A stretch of DNA of 64,000 nucleotides from CAWEQO01 sp963811225 (GTDB taxonomy: Bacteria; Chloroflexota; Anaerolineae; Anaerolineales; Anaerolineaceae): positions 186,001 to 250,000 of the forward strand of contig CAWEQO010000013.1 in the NCBI GenBank assembly GCA_963811225.1, read 5' to 3'. Below the pieces are notes generated by a model. The model saw only the letters and a program-made list of their open reading frames with translations. It did no database searches and was not told where the DNA came from. A program made the position numbers and the translations under genes. Below, one piece after another: positions 17,567 to 25,267 of the stretch. Numbering within the stretch: the first letter of the stretch is position 1; every line of letters starts with the position of its first letter.

Positions 17567-18253
17567 TTAATCGAAGCCCAATCGGAAAACCTGGCCGGTC
17601 AGCCCGGCCGCCTGCGGACCGCACAGGAACAGCGCAAGCTGCGAGATCGATGCAGCGCTGCCTGGTTTATCCTCTCCGGTGCAAATCGCGTGGACACAAA
17701 TATTATACGTCAGAAACTCCGCAGCCGCTGTTTGGGTAAGCGCCAGCAATCCGGCTGTGGAGGCGTTGTAAGCTGCCCGGCCCCTTTCGAGCTTTTCACC
17801 CCGGCAGTCTCCCATCAGGTTGAGGATGACGCCGCTGCCCTGATCGCTCATCGCCCGCCCGGCCGCCTTCATCATTAAGAACGGTCCGTTCAGGTTGAAA
17901 TCCAGGGTGCGCTGCCAATCCCACTCGTCCGTATCCAAGAGCGGCGCTTGCGGCCGCACCCCAGAGAAGTTCACCAACACATCCAGTCGCCCGAAGTCCT
18001 TCAGAACCCAATCGACCAGCGCTCCAGCAGGAAGCCCCTTGGACACGTCTTCGACATAGGCCCGCGCCTCGCCGCCCAGCCGCCGGATTTCCTCCACGGT
18101 CTCGTCTACTCCCATGGGGGTCAGATCATTGGCGGCCACCCGCGCCCCGGCCCGAGCAAATGCCAGCGCCAGCGATTTTCCCGGCTCGCGCCCGGCCGCG
18201 CCGACCAGCGCCACCTTGCCGCTCAAGTTGACCGGTCCTGCCATCTCACTCAT
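17567..18253 (-). CDS. SDR-family protein with degenerate active site
   Basis: The 228-residue protein aligns with short-chain dehydrogenases (NLSGKVALVGAAG at the N-terminus, RLDVLVNFSGVRPQAP in the middle). Three hallmarks are changed. The cofactor loop TGxxxGIG reads VGAAGREPG, NNAG reads VNFSG, and the catalytic YxxxK reads YNAST, so Lys is absent; the catalytic Ser region reads NLMGD. The tail VFRLGFD resembles the typical C-terminal strand. It is likely a binding protein or uses different chemistry. It overlaps the M23 peptidase start region by eight bases. Confidence 0.8.
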   Translation of the reverse strand: MSEMAGPVNLSGKVALVGAAGREPGKSLALAFARAGARVAANDLTPMGVDETVEEIRRLGGEARAYVEDVSKGLPAGALVDWVLKDFGRLDVLVNFSGVRPQAPLLDTDEWDWQRTLDFNLNGPFLMMKAAGRAMSDQGSGVILNLMGDCRGEKLERGRAAYNASTAGLLALTQTAAAEFLTYNICVHAICTGEDKPGSAASISQLALFLCGPQAAGLTGQVFRLGFD

Positions 18254-18980
18254 CTTGTGCGCTCCCTTGGGGGCGGCATACGGGTATACCGCCCGGCTTG
18301 CGCCCGTTTAAGGGCAAGTTGAAATACGGCGACGGGTCGAGCGTGTTCGTGATCTGCAGCTCGTTGCGGAACTTACCCTGGCCGTCAGCCAGCACCACGC
18401 TGAAATGCAGGTGCACGCCTGTGGGGTTGCCAGGTGTGCCCGACCAGTTCCCCATGGTTCCCAGCAGCGTTCCGGCCGTGACGAAGCGCTCACTCGTTCC
18501 CGCCGGGAAGTCGGCGGAGATGAAAGAACTGCCCTCGGTGTCGGCCATGTGGGTGTAGTAGGTCCAGATCTGACGGCCCGGGTGGAGCGGATCATCGGGA
18601 ATGCGCAAGATGACGCTCGACTTCCAGTCCGGCAGGCGGGTCAGGTAGCCATCGTAAGCCGCATAGACCGGCATTACACCCGGCTGAGCGCCGCCGAAGA
18701 TATCAATACCCTGGTGGCGATGGCCAATGCGGAACAAGTCATCCCACAAATAACCAATGTAACCGTTGGTGGGGAATTGGAATGGGGCGCTCTGGCAGCG
18801 CTGCCCGGCCTGCATCGCCCAATCGGTATGCGCCTGCGGGTTACGGATCCACTGCACGACCTGGGCATGCCGGGCGGCCATGCCTGGCCTGCGTAAGAAT
18901 AAATAGGCAATTCCGGCGATCAAAATCACAAGCAGCGCGGCTGCCAGCATCAGGCGGAGGAAGGTTTTCATAAGAAGCAA
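18246..18980 (-). CDS. M23-family (LytM-type) metallopeptidase, membrane-anchored
   Basis: An N-terminal transmembrane anchor (LMLAAALLVILIAGIAYLFL) precedes a periplasm-facing or extracellular LytM domain. The zinc-site motifs are HQGIDIFG (H-x3-D), THMAD and GVHLHFSV (HxH). The family cleaves peptidoglycan cross-bridges or acts as an activator of amidases. The product is 244 residues if started at 18980; an ATG three codons later is an alternative. It overlaps the SDR gene downstream, suggesting an operon running to the kinase. Confidence 0.87.
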   Translation of the reverse strand: MLLMKTFLRLMLAAALLVILIAGIAYLFLRRPGMAARHAQVVQWIRNPQAHTDWAMQAGQRCQSAPFQFPTNGYIGYLWDDLFRIGHRHQGIDIFGGAQPGVMPVYAAYDGYLTRLPDWKSSVILRIPDDPLHPGRQIWTYYTHMADTEGSSFISADFPAGTSERFVTAGTLLGTMGNWSGTPGNPTGVHLHFSVVLADGQGKFRNELQITNTLDPSPYFNLPLNGRKPGGIPVCRPQGSAQDE

Positions 18981-19047
18981 TTATACCCTGGCCGGCCATC
19001 AGCGTCTCTCGGGCAACCACGCCACAAGGGCGCCCCTGGGGTCGTGG

Positions 19048-20457
19048 TTATTCCTCCCAAGTCCGTGAGGAGGCGATATTCACCCGGTCTCTTCCGTCAT
19101 CCTTGGCTTTGTACAAGGCCATGTCTGCCAGGGACAGCAGCGGGTCCATGGCTGCGGCGTGGTCTGGATAAGCCGATATGCCCACCGAGGCGGTAACCGG
19201 CCCCAGGGTCATGCCGCGGTGATTGACGGTGACCCGTTTGAGCCCCTCGCGCAGATTCTCGGCCCGCAGGGTTGTATCCTCCAACGTAGCCTGCGGCAGG
19301 ATCAGCACGAACTCGTCGCCGCCGTAGCGGCAGGCGATGTCACTGCCGCGGATGTTTGCCGACAGGAATTCCCCCAATGAAGACAGCAGCGCATCGCCCG
19401 CGGAATGGCCGTAGGTGTCGTTGAACTGCTTGAAGTGGTCCAGGTCGATCATGATAAATCCGACCGACTGGTCCTGGCGCTGCGCCTGGCGCAGCTCGCG
19501 TTCCACCGTCGTCTCCATGTAGCGGCGGTTATACAGCCCGGTCAGCAAATCGCAGATCGATTGGCGCTGCAGCAACTCACGCAGCCGCAGGTTGGCAATC
19601 GCCAGGGCAATCCGTTCCGCCACCATGATCGCCAGCGTCTGGCAGCGCGGCTCTTCGTATTCTGTTGGCTCACAGCGCACGTAGAACAATCCCATCAGAT
19701 CGCCGTGGGCGCTCATCGGGATGCACACGTAGCCGATGGGCTCGCTGGTGTTGATGTGTCCGCAGTTGAGATCGTGCTCCGGCAAGTTGACGCTGTGGAT
19801 ACGGCCGCGACGCAGCGCCCAGCAGTGGTCCGGCGCAAAAACCATATCGCTGCCGATCGCCTCACCCCAGGTGGCCGTCGCTTCGACCAGCTTCCTGGAC
19901 GCATTTTGCAGATACAGCGCCCCCGATTGTTTCGAGAACAGGCGTGGAGCCATCATCTGCACGACGTCCGTCAGGTCCTCCAGCGACAGGCAGCCCTGCA
20001 GCAAGTCCCCCAGTTCGTTCAACAGCGTGATCTCCTGGTTGCGCTGGCGCATTTCATCCACCGATCCTTGCAAGCGTTTGTTCGCCTCATACAGCGCTTG
20101 CTCGGCCTGCTTGCGCTCGGTAATGTCACGCGCCGTGGACAGGATCTGGTACGGCTTGCCGTCCTTCTCGATCAAATGCAGCCGCGACTCGATCCACATA
20201 TAGCGCCCCTGTGCATTGCGGATCCGGATCTGAACCAGATCATCTTTCAATTCAATCAACCGTTGATCGATCGAGTCGAGAACATGCAGGTCATCCGGGT
20301 GAACATAGCGGCGCACGTCCTTCCCGAGCACATCACCGGACGGTTTGCCCGAGAGCAGTTGGACTGAAGGACTGGCATAGACGAAATCTCCCCGCATGTT
20401 GTGCAGCGACACCACGTCCGAGATCGAGTTCGGCCAACAGGCGATACTGCGCCTCAC
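19048..20457 (-). CDS. PAS-GAF-GGDEF diguanylate cyclase, C-terminal part of a split sensor
   Basis: The piece contains the remainder of a PAS domain (SISDVVSLHNMRGDFVYASPSVQLLSG), a coiled linker, a GAF domain (about 150-300) and a GGDEF domain with YGGDEF. An RGSD I-site lies five residues upstream of GGDEF, which predicts product inhibition by c-di-GMP. The first ~10 residues are out-of-frame sequence. The true upstream part is encoded at 20333-23803 in another frame, and the PAS domain is cut in the middle. The fused protein would be about 1,600 residues. The break lies at GAGTTC (20426-20431), which becomes GAGTC on removing one T. Confidence 0.88.
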   Translation of the reverse strand: MRRSIACWPNSISDVVSLHNMRGDFVYASPSVQLLSGKPSGDVLGKDVRRYVHPDDLHVLDSIDQRLIELKDDLVQIRIRNAQGRYMWIESRLHLIEKDGKPYQILSTARDITERKQAEQALYEANKRLQGSVDEMRQRNQEITLLNELGDLLQGCLSLEDLTDVVQMMAPRLFSKQSGALYLQNASRKLVEATATWGEAIGSDMVFAPDHCWALRRGRIHSVNLPEHDLNCGHINTSEPIGYVCIPMSAHGDLMGLFYVRCEPTEYEEPRCQTLAIMVAERIALAIANLRLRELLQRQSICDLLTGLYNRRYMETTVERELRQAQRQDQSVGFIMIDLDHFKQFNDTYGHSAGDALLSSLGEFLSANIRGSDIACRYGGDEFVLILPQATLEDTTLRAENLREGLKRVTVNHRGMTLGPVTASVGISAYPDHAAAMDPLLSLADMALYKAKDDGRDRVNIASSRTWEE

Positions 20458-23400
20458 GCTCGATCAAGGTCTCCTCAGCCTTCTTGCGGGCCAGCACGTT
20501 GGCGAACACGTCGCCCATCAGCTGCAGCAGGCGGATGTCTTCCTCGGCCCATTCCTTTTCTGCCCGCTCATTTGCAAACCCGAAGGCGCCGAACAGGACT
20601 TCGTCCAACACCAGCGGGATATTCAACACAGAGCGCCGGCCTTGCGCCAGCCAGAATGTCTTCTCAAAATTGGCGGCAGGCGGCAGGTCTTCCACCCGCG
20701 GCACTTTCACCACCTCCTGCCGGCGCAGCCGCTCGAATGACCAATGGAACGGCTCCAACTCTAGCCCGCGGTTGTCTCCAATCGCCGGGTTACTGCCTTC
20801 GGAAGCCCAGACGTAGCTGCGCTCGATGCGCCGCCCATCCGGGGAGATCAGGTCCAAAAAGCAGTGGTCTACCTGGGTGAACTCGCCGATCTCCTGCAGC
20901 GCTTCCTGAATGCTGCGGTCCACCTCCTCGGACGACAGGTTGATGAACCCGGCCGACAGGTTCGTAACCATTTCCTCGATTTCGAGGCGGTGGCGCAACT
21001 GCTGCTCGGCCTGCTTGCGCTCGGTGATATCGCTTAGCACTGCATCCAGGCGCACCCGTCCGGGCGCAATCTCGCTGGCGACGCGGCTGTCACGCACCCA
21101 ACGCACCTGCCCATCGGGCAGCAGGATCCGGTACTCTTCCACAACAGGACCACTGCTCCACTTCCATGCCCGGTCCAGGCGCTCACGCGTCCAATCCCGG
21201 TCCTCGATTGGAACGAGCGTGAGGAAAGGCCGGGGCGTCTGGCGAAAATACTCCGGCGGCCGCCCGGTGATGCGCTCAATGACCGGCGAGATGTAGCGGT
21301 ATTCGCCCTGCCCGGTCTCGCGGTCCACTTCTGCGGTCCACAAAGCGTCGGACACCGAATTAATGATCTGATCCAGCTCCTGCCGGGCGCGCCGTAATAC
21401 CTGATCGGTTTGCTGGCGGGCCAGGGCGTTGACAAACACGTCTCCCATAATGCGCAGCAAACCAACGTCCTCGTCCTCCCAGGTCTTGCGTCGATGGGTG
21501 GTCTCGAAGCCCCAAAAGCCAAACAACATATTGTTCAACACCAGCGGGAACGACAGGGAGGATTGGACGGACGCCGATTCACCCAGGCGGCGTTCGGTCT
21601 CAGCCTCTTCCGGCAAGTCACCCGGTTCGGTGAACATCACCGTCTCACGGTTCTTGAACTTCATCAGAGTCCACTGGAAGGGCTCGAACGAGGTCCCCGG
21701 CAGCCGGTCGGTGCGGCTCTCCACCCCCTCACCACACCACTCGTAGGCTTCTTCGATCCGGTTCCAATCGCTGGACAGCAGGTAGACGAACGCCCGATCT
21801 GCACCGGCGAACTTGCCCAGCGACTGCAGCGCGGATTGGATGCCGGCGTCGATGCGGTTGGAGGTGAGGTTGATGAAGCGGGTGGAGATGCTGGTGATGA
21901 GCGCCTCGATGGCATGCCGGTACTGCAAGCGTTCTTCCGCACGCTTGCGCTCGGTCACGTCGAATTGCACGGTTTGGATCGAAGGCTTGCCCTGGTAGTC
22001 GGTGCAGATGCTCAAGGCTTCCACCCAGCGGATCTTGCCGGCCTTGCTGTTGATGCGGATCTCCTGCAGAATCGAGGACCGCTCGCCCGAAAGCAGCTGC
22101 GCCAGCCCCTCTTCGAACAGTTCGAGGTCTTCAGGGGCAATGATCGCCCGGTGCAGATCCTCCGCTGAAAAGGACACCAGCTCTTGCAGCGAATAGCCGC
22201 TGTTCGAAACCGCGGCCGGGTTGGCAAACACGACGCGGCCTTCCTGGAAGATCAGCAGCTCCTGCAAGGACTGCTCGACCAGCGCCCGGTAGGCCTCCTC
22301 GGCCTGCTTGCGCTCGCTGACATCCACCAGCGCAATCTGGATCGCCGGGCGGCCTTCAAACTGCACAGTGGTGGTCAACGTGGACGCCCAACCGGTGGTG
22401 CCGTCCTTGCGCAGCCGGCGGAACTCCTGGCGGGACGGGGTGGGATGGCCCGCATTCCGCTGCTCAGGAGGGACGAAGACCCGCCCCCCCTCCTCGAGCG
22501 GTGAGCCGTACAGGATCTCCTCCGGCAAGAAGCCCTGCAGCTCCTCCAGGCTGTAACCGGTGCTGCGAATGGCTGCCTGATTGGCGAACACAATCCGGCC
22601 ATCCTGCACAATGTACAGCTCCTGCAGCGAGCGGTCGACCAGGGCCCGGTACGCTTCCTCCGCCTGCTTGCGCTGGGATATGTCGCGCACTACCACCAGC
22701 GAGACGGTCTCGCTGCCGATGGGGTAGGCGCTGATGTTCATCTCGACTGGGAAGCGCTCGCCGTTGGCACGCAGGTTCGTGAACTCGATGGGGTGGGGCG
22801 GCACTTTGGCTTTCAACTCGGCCGTGTCGGCGGCCAGCATGTGGGCGTACTCGTCCGGCACGATCTCCGAGATGTGTTTGGAGAGCAGCTGCTCGCGGCT
22901 GTAACCATACAGCTTGCAGGCGCTCCGATTGACGTCGAGGATACGGCCGGCGCGCGACTGCACCAGGATGGCGTCGTTGACCCCATCGAAGATGCTGTGG
23001 TAGCGGTCGTCGGCCTCGCGCAGCTTGAGCTCCATCTCCTTGCGCTCGGTGATATCCTTGCCTGCCCCATACACCCAGGCCAACTTGCCGGTCTGCGGTT
23101 CCAGGACCGGGCGGCTGTAATGCCGCAGCCAGCGATAGGAGGCGTCTTGCGCCTTGATGCGGAACTCGATCACCCCCGGCTGTCCGGCGCTCACCTGGCG
23201 CATGTGCGCTGTCAACTCGGCCAGGTCCTGGGGGTGCACCAGCTTCTTCCAGCCGGTTTGCGCGGGAATATCTTCGATGTTGAAGCCGGTCAGCTTGTGG
23301 AAAGAGCCCGTGATCCACTCCAGGTCCAGCTGTTTTCCTGAGCCAATGCGAAGCGACCAGGCGTAATCGGTGATCAAATCGGAGACGATACGGTAGCGTT

Positions 23401-23803
23401 CCTGCGAGCCGCGCAGCTCTTCGGTCAGGCGCTTGCGCTCAAGGGCGTAACGCATGGCCCGCACCAAGAGATCGGTGTTGATCTTGCCTTTGACCAGGTA
23501 ATCTTGCGCGCCGCTCTTGACCGCCTGCAGGGCAACCTCGGCTGAGTCCATGGCGCTGACCACAATAATGGGGATGTGCGGGGAATGCCGGCTGACCGCG
23601 GCGAAGGTGTCTAGGCCGCTGCTGCCGGGGAGGTCCAGGTCGAGGAGGATTAGATCGAAGGGGTCTTGGGCCAGGGCCTGGAAGCCATCGGCAAGGCTGT
23701 ATCGATGAGCCAGGCGAACGTCGGAATCACCAGACTTTTTCAGCATTTCATCAAGGAGACAAAAATCGAAAAGATTATCCTCTATGACAAGAACGTTCAT
23801 CAT
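20333..23803 (-). CDS. REC-(PAS)n-GAF multi-sensor, N-terminal part of a split diguanylate cyclase
   Basis: Domains in order are a receiver with acid pair E8-D9 and phospho-acceptor D55 (residues 1-120), four PAS domains (about 135-620), a GAF (about 635-790), a PAS (about 800-930), a GAF (about 940-1100) and the beginning of a sixth PAS ending REAQYRLLA. PAS 3 and 4 are near-duplicates (both YRALV-x-x-SLQEL), as are the two GAF domains, so the gene grew by internal duplication. The last ~25 residues after REAQYRLLA are out of frame. The correct continuation is the gene at 19048-20457. No HisKA is present; output is the GGDEF domain. Confidence 0.87.
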   Translation of the reverse strand: MMNVLVIEDNLFDFCLLDEMLKKSGDSDVRLAHRYSLADGFQALAQDPFDLILLDLDLPGSSGLDTFAAVSRHSPHIPIIVVSAMDSAEVALQAVKSGAQDYLVKGKINTDLLVRAMRYALERKRLTEELRGSQERYRIVSDLITDYAWSLRIGSGKQLDLEWITGSFHKLTGFNIEDIPAQTGWKKLVHPQDLAELTAHMRQVSAGQPGVIEFRIKAQDASYRWLRHYSRPVLEPQTGKLAWVYGAGKDITERKEMELKLREADDRYHSIFDGVNDAILVQSRAGRILDVNRSACKLYGYSREQLLSKHISEIVPDEYAHMLAADTAELKAKVPPHPIEFTNLRANGERFPVEMNISAYPIGSETVSLVVVRDISQRKQAEEAYRALVDRSLQELYIVQDGRIVFANQAAIRSTGYSLEELQGFLPEEILYGSPLEEGGRVFVPPEQRNAGHPTPSRQEFRRLRKDGTTGWASTLTTTVQFEGRPAIQIALVDVSERKQAEEAYRALVEQSLQELLIFQEGRVVFANPAAVSNSGYSLQELVSFSAEDLHRAIIAPEDLELFEEGLAQLLSGERSSILQEIRINSKAGKIRWVEALSICTDYQGKPSIQTVQFDVTERKRAEERLQYRHAIEALITSISTRFINLTSNRIDAGIQSALQSLGKFAGADRAFVYLLSSDWNRIEEAYEWCGEGVESRTDRLPGTSFEPFQWTLMKFKNRETVMFTEPGDLPEEAETERRLGESASVQSSLSFPLVLNNMLFGFWGFETTHRRKTWEDEDVGLLRIMGDVFVNALARQQTDQVLRRARQELDQIINSVSDALWTAEVDRETGQGEYRYISPVIERITGRPPEYFRQTPRPFLTLVPIEDRDWTRERLDRAWKWSSGPVVEEYRILLPDGQVRWVRDSRVASEIAPGRVRLDAVLSDITERKQAEQQLRHRLEIEEMVTNLSAGFINLSSEEVDRSIQEALQEIGEFTQVDHCFLDLISPDGRRIERSYVWASEGSNPAIGDNRGLELEPFHWSFERLRRQEVVKVPRVEDLPPAANFEKTFWLAQGRRSVLNIPLVLDEVLFGAFGFANERAEKEWAEEDIRLLQLMGDVFANVLARKKAEETLIEREAQYRLLAELDLGRGVAAQHAGRFRLCQSFSPTALGQTVR

Positions 23804-24252
23804 TGAGACAGCCTTGCAGGTCTTTATGAAAGGATAAAATAGCCGTTCAGGGGAACTGGCGTCGATGAACCCCCATTCATGACCGGTAGGATGGTATCCG
23901 GCTCAGGCCGGCTGCAACGCCAGAACCCGCTGGCGAACCGATAACTTTAGCGCATCAACGAGCATGATGGACCGCGCAGCGGGAAACGTTCTCGTGGAAC
24001 TGAAACATTGCAAGAACATTGTCGCGCGCTGAAAGGTTAAAAAGGTTATAACACATTTCCGAAACGGCCCACCTCGCAAAACTGAAAGGAGCGGTTAGCA
24101 GATCGTAGAGCGCCTGCACGTCGCCAAAATGATGATTTTTTTGTCGGTAAGGGGCAGATATTCGTTCCTAAAGATGAGGGATCGTCCGCAACAGGGGAAA
24201 ATATTTTAACGCAAGGCACAGCCATGATATAATATTTTGGCAGTCGCTCTCC
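23804..24252. other. Intergenic region upstream of the split sensor
   Basis: I see no protein-coding gene. A GC hairpin around CGGCTCAGGCCG (about 23900) lies in the minus-strand leader of the sensor. The right end carries the tRNA promoter. Apparent reading frames here are antisense or tRNA-derived. Confidence 0.5.
24205..24233 (+). promoter_or_regulatory. Promoter of the tRNA gene
   Basis: An extended -10 TGATATAAT (24225-24233) is preceded by TTTAAC (24205-24210) at 17 bp. Transcription would begin about 10 nt before the mature tRNA. Confidence 0.6.
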
Positions 24253-24324
24253 GGGCCCGTAGCTCAGCGGCAGAGCGCGCGGCTCATAACCGCTTGGTCG
24301 ATGGTTCGAATCCATCCGGGCCCA
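24253..24324 (+). tRNA. tRNA with anticodon CAT (Ile2 or Met)
   Basis: A 72-nt cloverleaf fits: acceptor GGGCCCG/CGGGCCC, D-stem GCTC/GAGC, anticodon loop CTCATAA with CAT at 24285-24287, T-arm GATGG-TTCGAAT-CCATC, discriminator A, CCA not encoded. The first pair is G-C, so it is not an initiator tRNA with the C1-A72 mismatch. The pattern GGGCCCG...CTTGGTCG resembles lysidine-modified tRNA-Ile(CAT), but elongator Met cannot be excluded from sequence alone. The top pair of the anticodon stem looks mismatched. Confidence 0.92.
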
Positions 24325-24340
24325 TTGAGAAACTTCCAAA

Positions 24341-24544
24341 TTATCCGGTTACGACATACGTGGAGCGCTCCAGGGCTTTCTCCATCTGCTTGATCTCTTC
24401 GGGGGTTTTAATACTTTTAAAATCACTGGCGTGAAATTCCCGCACATGCTCCAGCGCCTTGGCGACGACCTCTTCCACCGTCTCTCCCTTTACCATGAAC
24501 GAGCAGGCCAGCCCCATTTCCTTACAGGAATACTTGATTAACAT
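24341..24544 (-). CDS. DUF1059 family small protein
   Basis: A GAGGAAATC ribosome-binding site directly before the ATG at 24544 sets the start, giving 67 residues. The sequence MLIKYSCKEMGLACSFMVKGETVEEVVAKALEHVREFH matches the DUF1059 pattern, including conserved C7 and C15 and the MVKGET-x-EEV helix start. The family function is unknown. It is convergent with the tRNA gene, 17 nt away. Confidence 0.83.
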   Translation of the reverse strand: MLIKYSCKEMGLACSFMVKGETVEEVVAKALEHVREFHASDFKSIKTPEEIKQMEKALERSTYVVTG

Positions 24545-24646
24545 GATTTCCTCTATGTGTTCCATTAATTGACTGATCTCATTGTAACAAGGATTCGCGC
24601 CATTGTCTGTGAATAGGGCATGAGAGTTGGCGCGCAAGGGCTGCGC

Positions 24647-24675
24647 TTGAAACCGCCGCCCGGATATGCTATCTT
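24647..24675 (+). promoter_or_regulatory. Promoter of the monooxygenase gene
   Basis: TTGAAA (24647-24652) and TATCTT (24670-24675) are separated by 17 bp. The predicted start near 24682 places a structured leader of about 80 nt before the ATG at 24764. Confidence 0.6.
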
Positions 24676-24684
24676 ATTCGTGAC

Positions 24685-24730
24685 GAAAGGGCAAACCGCT
24701 AAAACCGGTGAGCCGCAGGCTCAGGCCCTT
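24685..24730 (+). other. Candidate structured 5' leader (three-way junction)
   Basis: AAGGGC (24687-24692) pairs with GCCCTT (24725-24730). Inside, ACCG (24695-24698) pairs with CGGT (24706-24709), and GAGCC (24710-24714) pairs with GGCTC (24718-24722). The leader begins almost exactly at the predicted transcription start. The 5' half GGGCAAACC resembles the start of GEMM-I c-di-GMP riboswitches, but the conserved ACGCAAAGC block is absent. The class is unknown; the pairing could also be fortuitous in G+C-rich DNA. Confidence 0.35.
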
Positions 24731-24763
24731 ATATTTTCATCCACAGTTCGAAAGGGTGACAAG

Positions 24764-25083
24764 ATGATCAGTCGAATCTGGCATGGTTGGACCACGCCTG
24801 AAAACGCCGAACCTTATGAGAATTCTGCTTAAAGAAGAGATTTTCATCGGGATTGCCAATCGCAGCATCCGCGGCTACCGCGGCATCCAGCTCCTGCGCC
24901 GCAGCGTTGACAACGAGGTTGAGTTCGTCACCGAAATGTGGTTCGAACTCGCTCGAGGCTGTGCGCGAGTTCGCCGGAGAAGACTACGAGGCGGCGGTGG
25001 TGCCGCCCAAGGCGCGCCAGGTTTTGGCCCACTTCGACCAGCGCTCTCAGCACTACCAGGTTGAAGTCGAGCGGACACTTTAG
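24764..25083 (+). pseudogene. Antibiotic-biosynthesis-monooxygenase (ABM) fold gene with two frame breaks
   Basis: Three frames must be joined to read a single ~105-residue ABM-like protein: MISRIWHGWTTPENAEPYEN, then LLKEEIFIGIANRSIRGYRG through FVTEMWF, then SLEAVREFAGEDYEAAVVPP through VERTL. Removing one T in GAATTC (24820-24825) and one A in GAACTC (24945-24950) restores the whole frame, and both repairs create GANTC. ABM-fold proteins are small dimeric oxygenases or heme-binding proteins; the role here is unknown. An AAAGGGTGACAAG leader supplies a weak ribosome-binding site. It may be intact in vivo if the breaks are consensus errors. Confidence 0.75.
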
Positions 25084-25089
25084 TCCTGG

Positions 25090-25139
25090 TTAAACCAAAA
25101 GGGGTTGGTCCAAACTGCGGACAACCCCTTTTGGTTTAA
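25090..25139. terminator. Bidirectional hairpin between convergent genes
   Basis: TTAAACCAAAAGGGGTTG pairs with CAACCCCTTTTGGTTTAA, extended by GTCC/GGAC around a short loop with one bulged base. It starts seven bases after the monooxygenase stop, and the A/T outer stem supplies T-runs for both directions. Confidence 0.85.
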
Positions 25140-25267
25140 AGAAGCGGCGGATGATCAAACTCAATCGCCCAGCGCACAATCTCGCGGCCGTCCATGCCTG
25201 CCATGGACGGCTCTCTTTTCAGCTCACGGATGGTCTCCAGAACAACCGATTCGGGTTTCACGAATAT

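Noticed and set aside
24046..24434. Two reading frames on opposite strands overlapping the tRNA, one encoding WARMDSNHRPSGYEP-like sequence
   Set aside because: This is the familiar translation of a tRNA gene and its complement; the cloverleaf at 24253-24324 explains the sequence.
24685..24763. A standard GEMM-I c-di-GMP riboswitch
   Set aside because: Only the 5' GGGCAAACC part matches; the ACGCAAAGC core and the second domain are missing, so I report only an unclassified structured leader.
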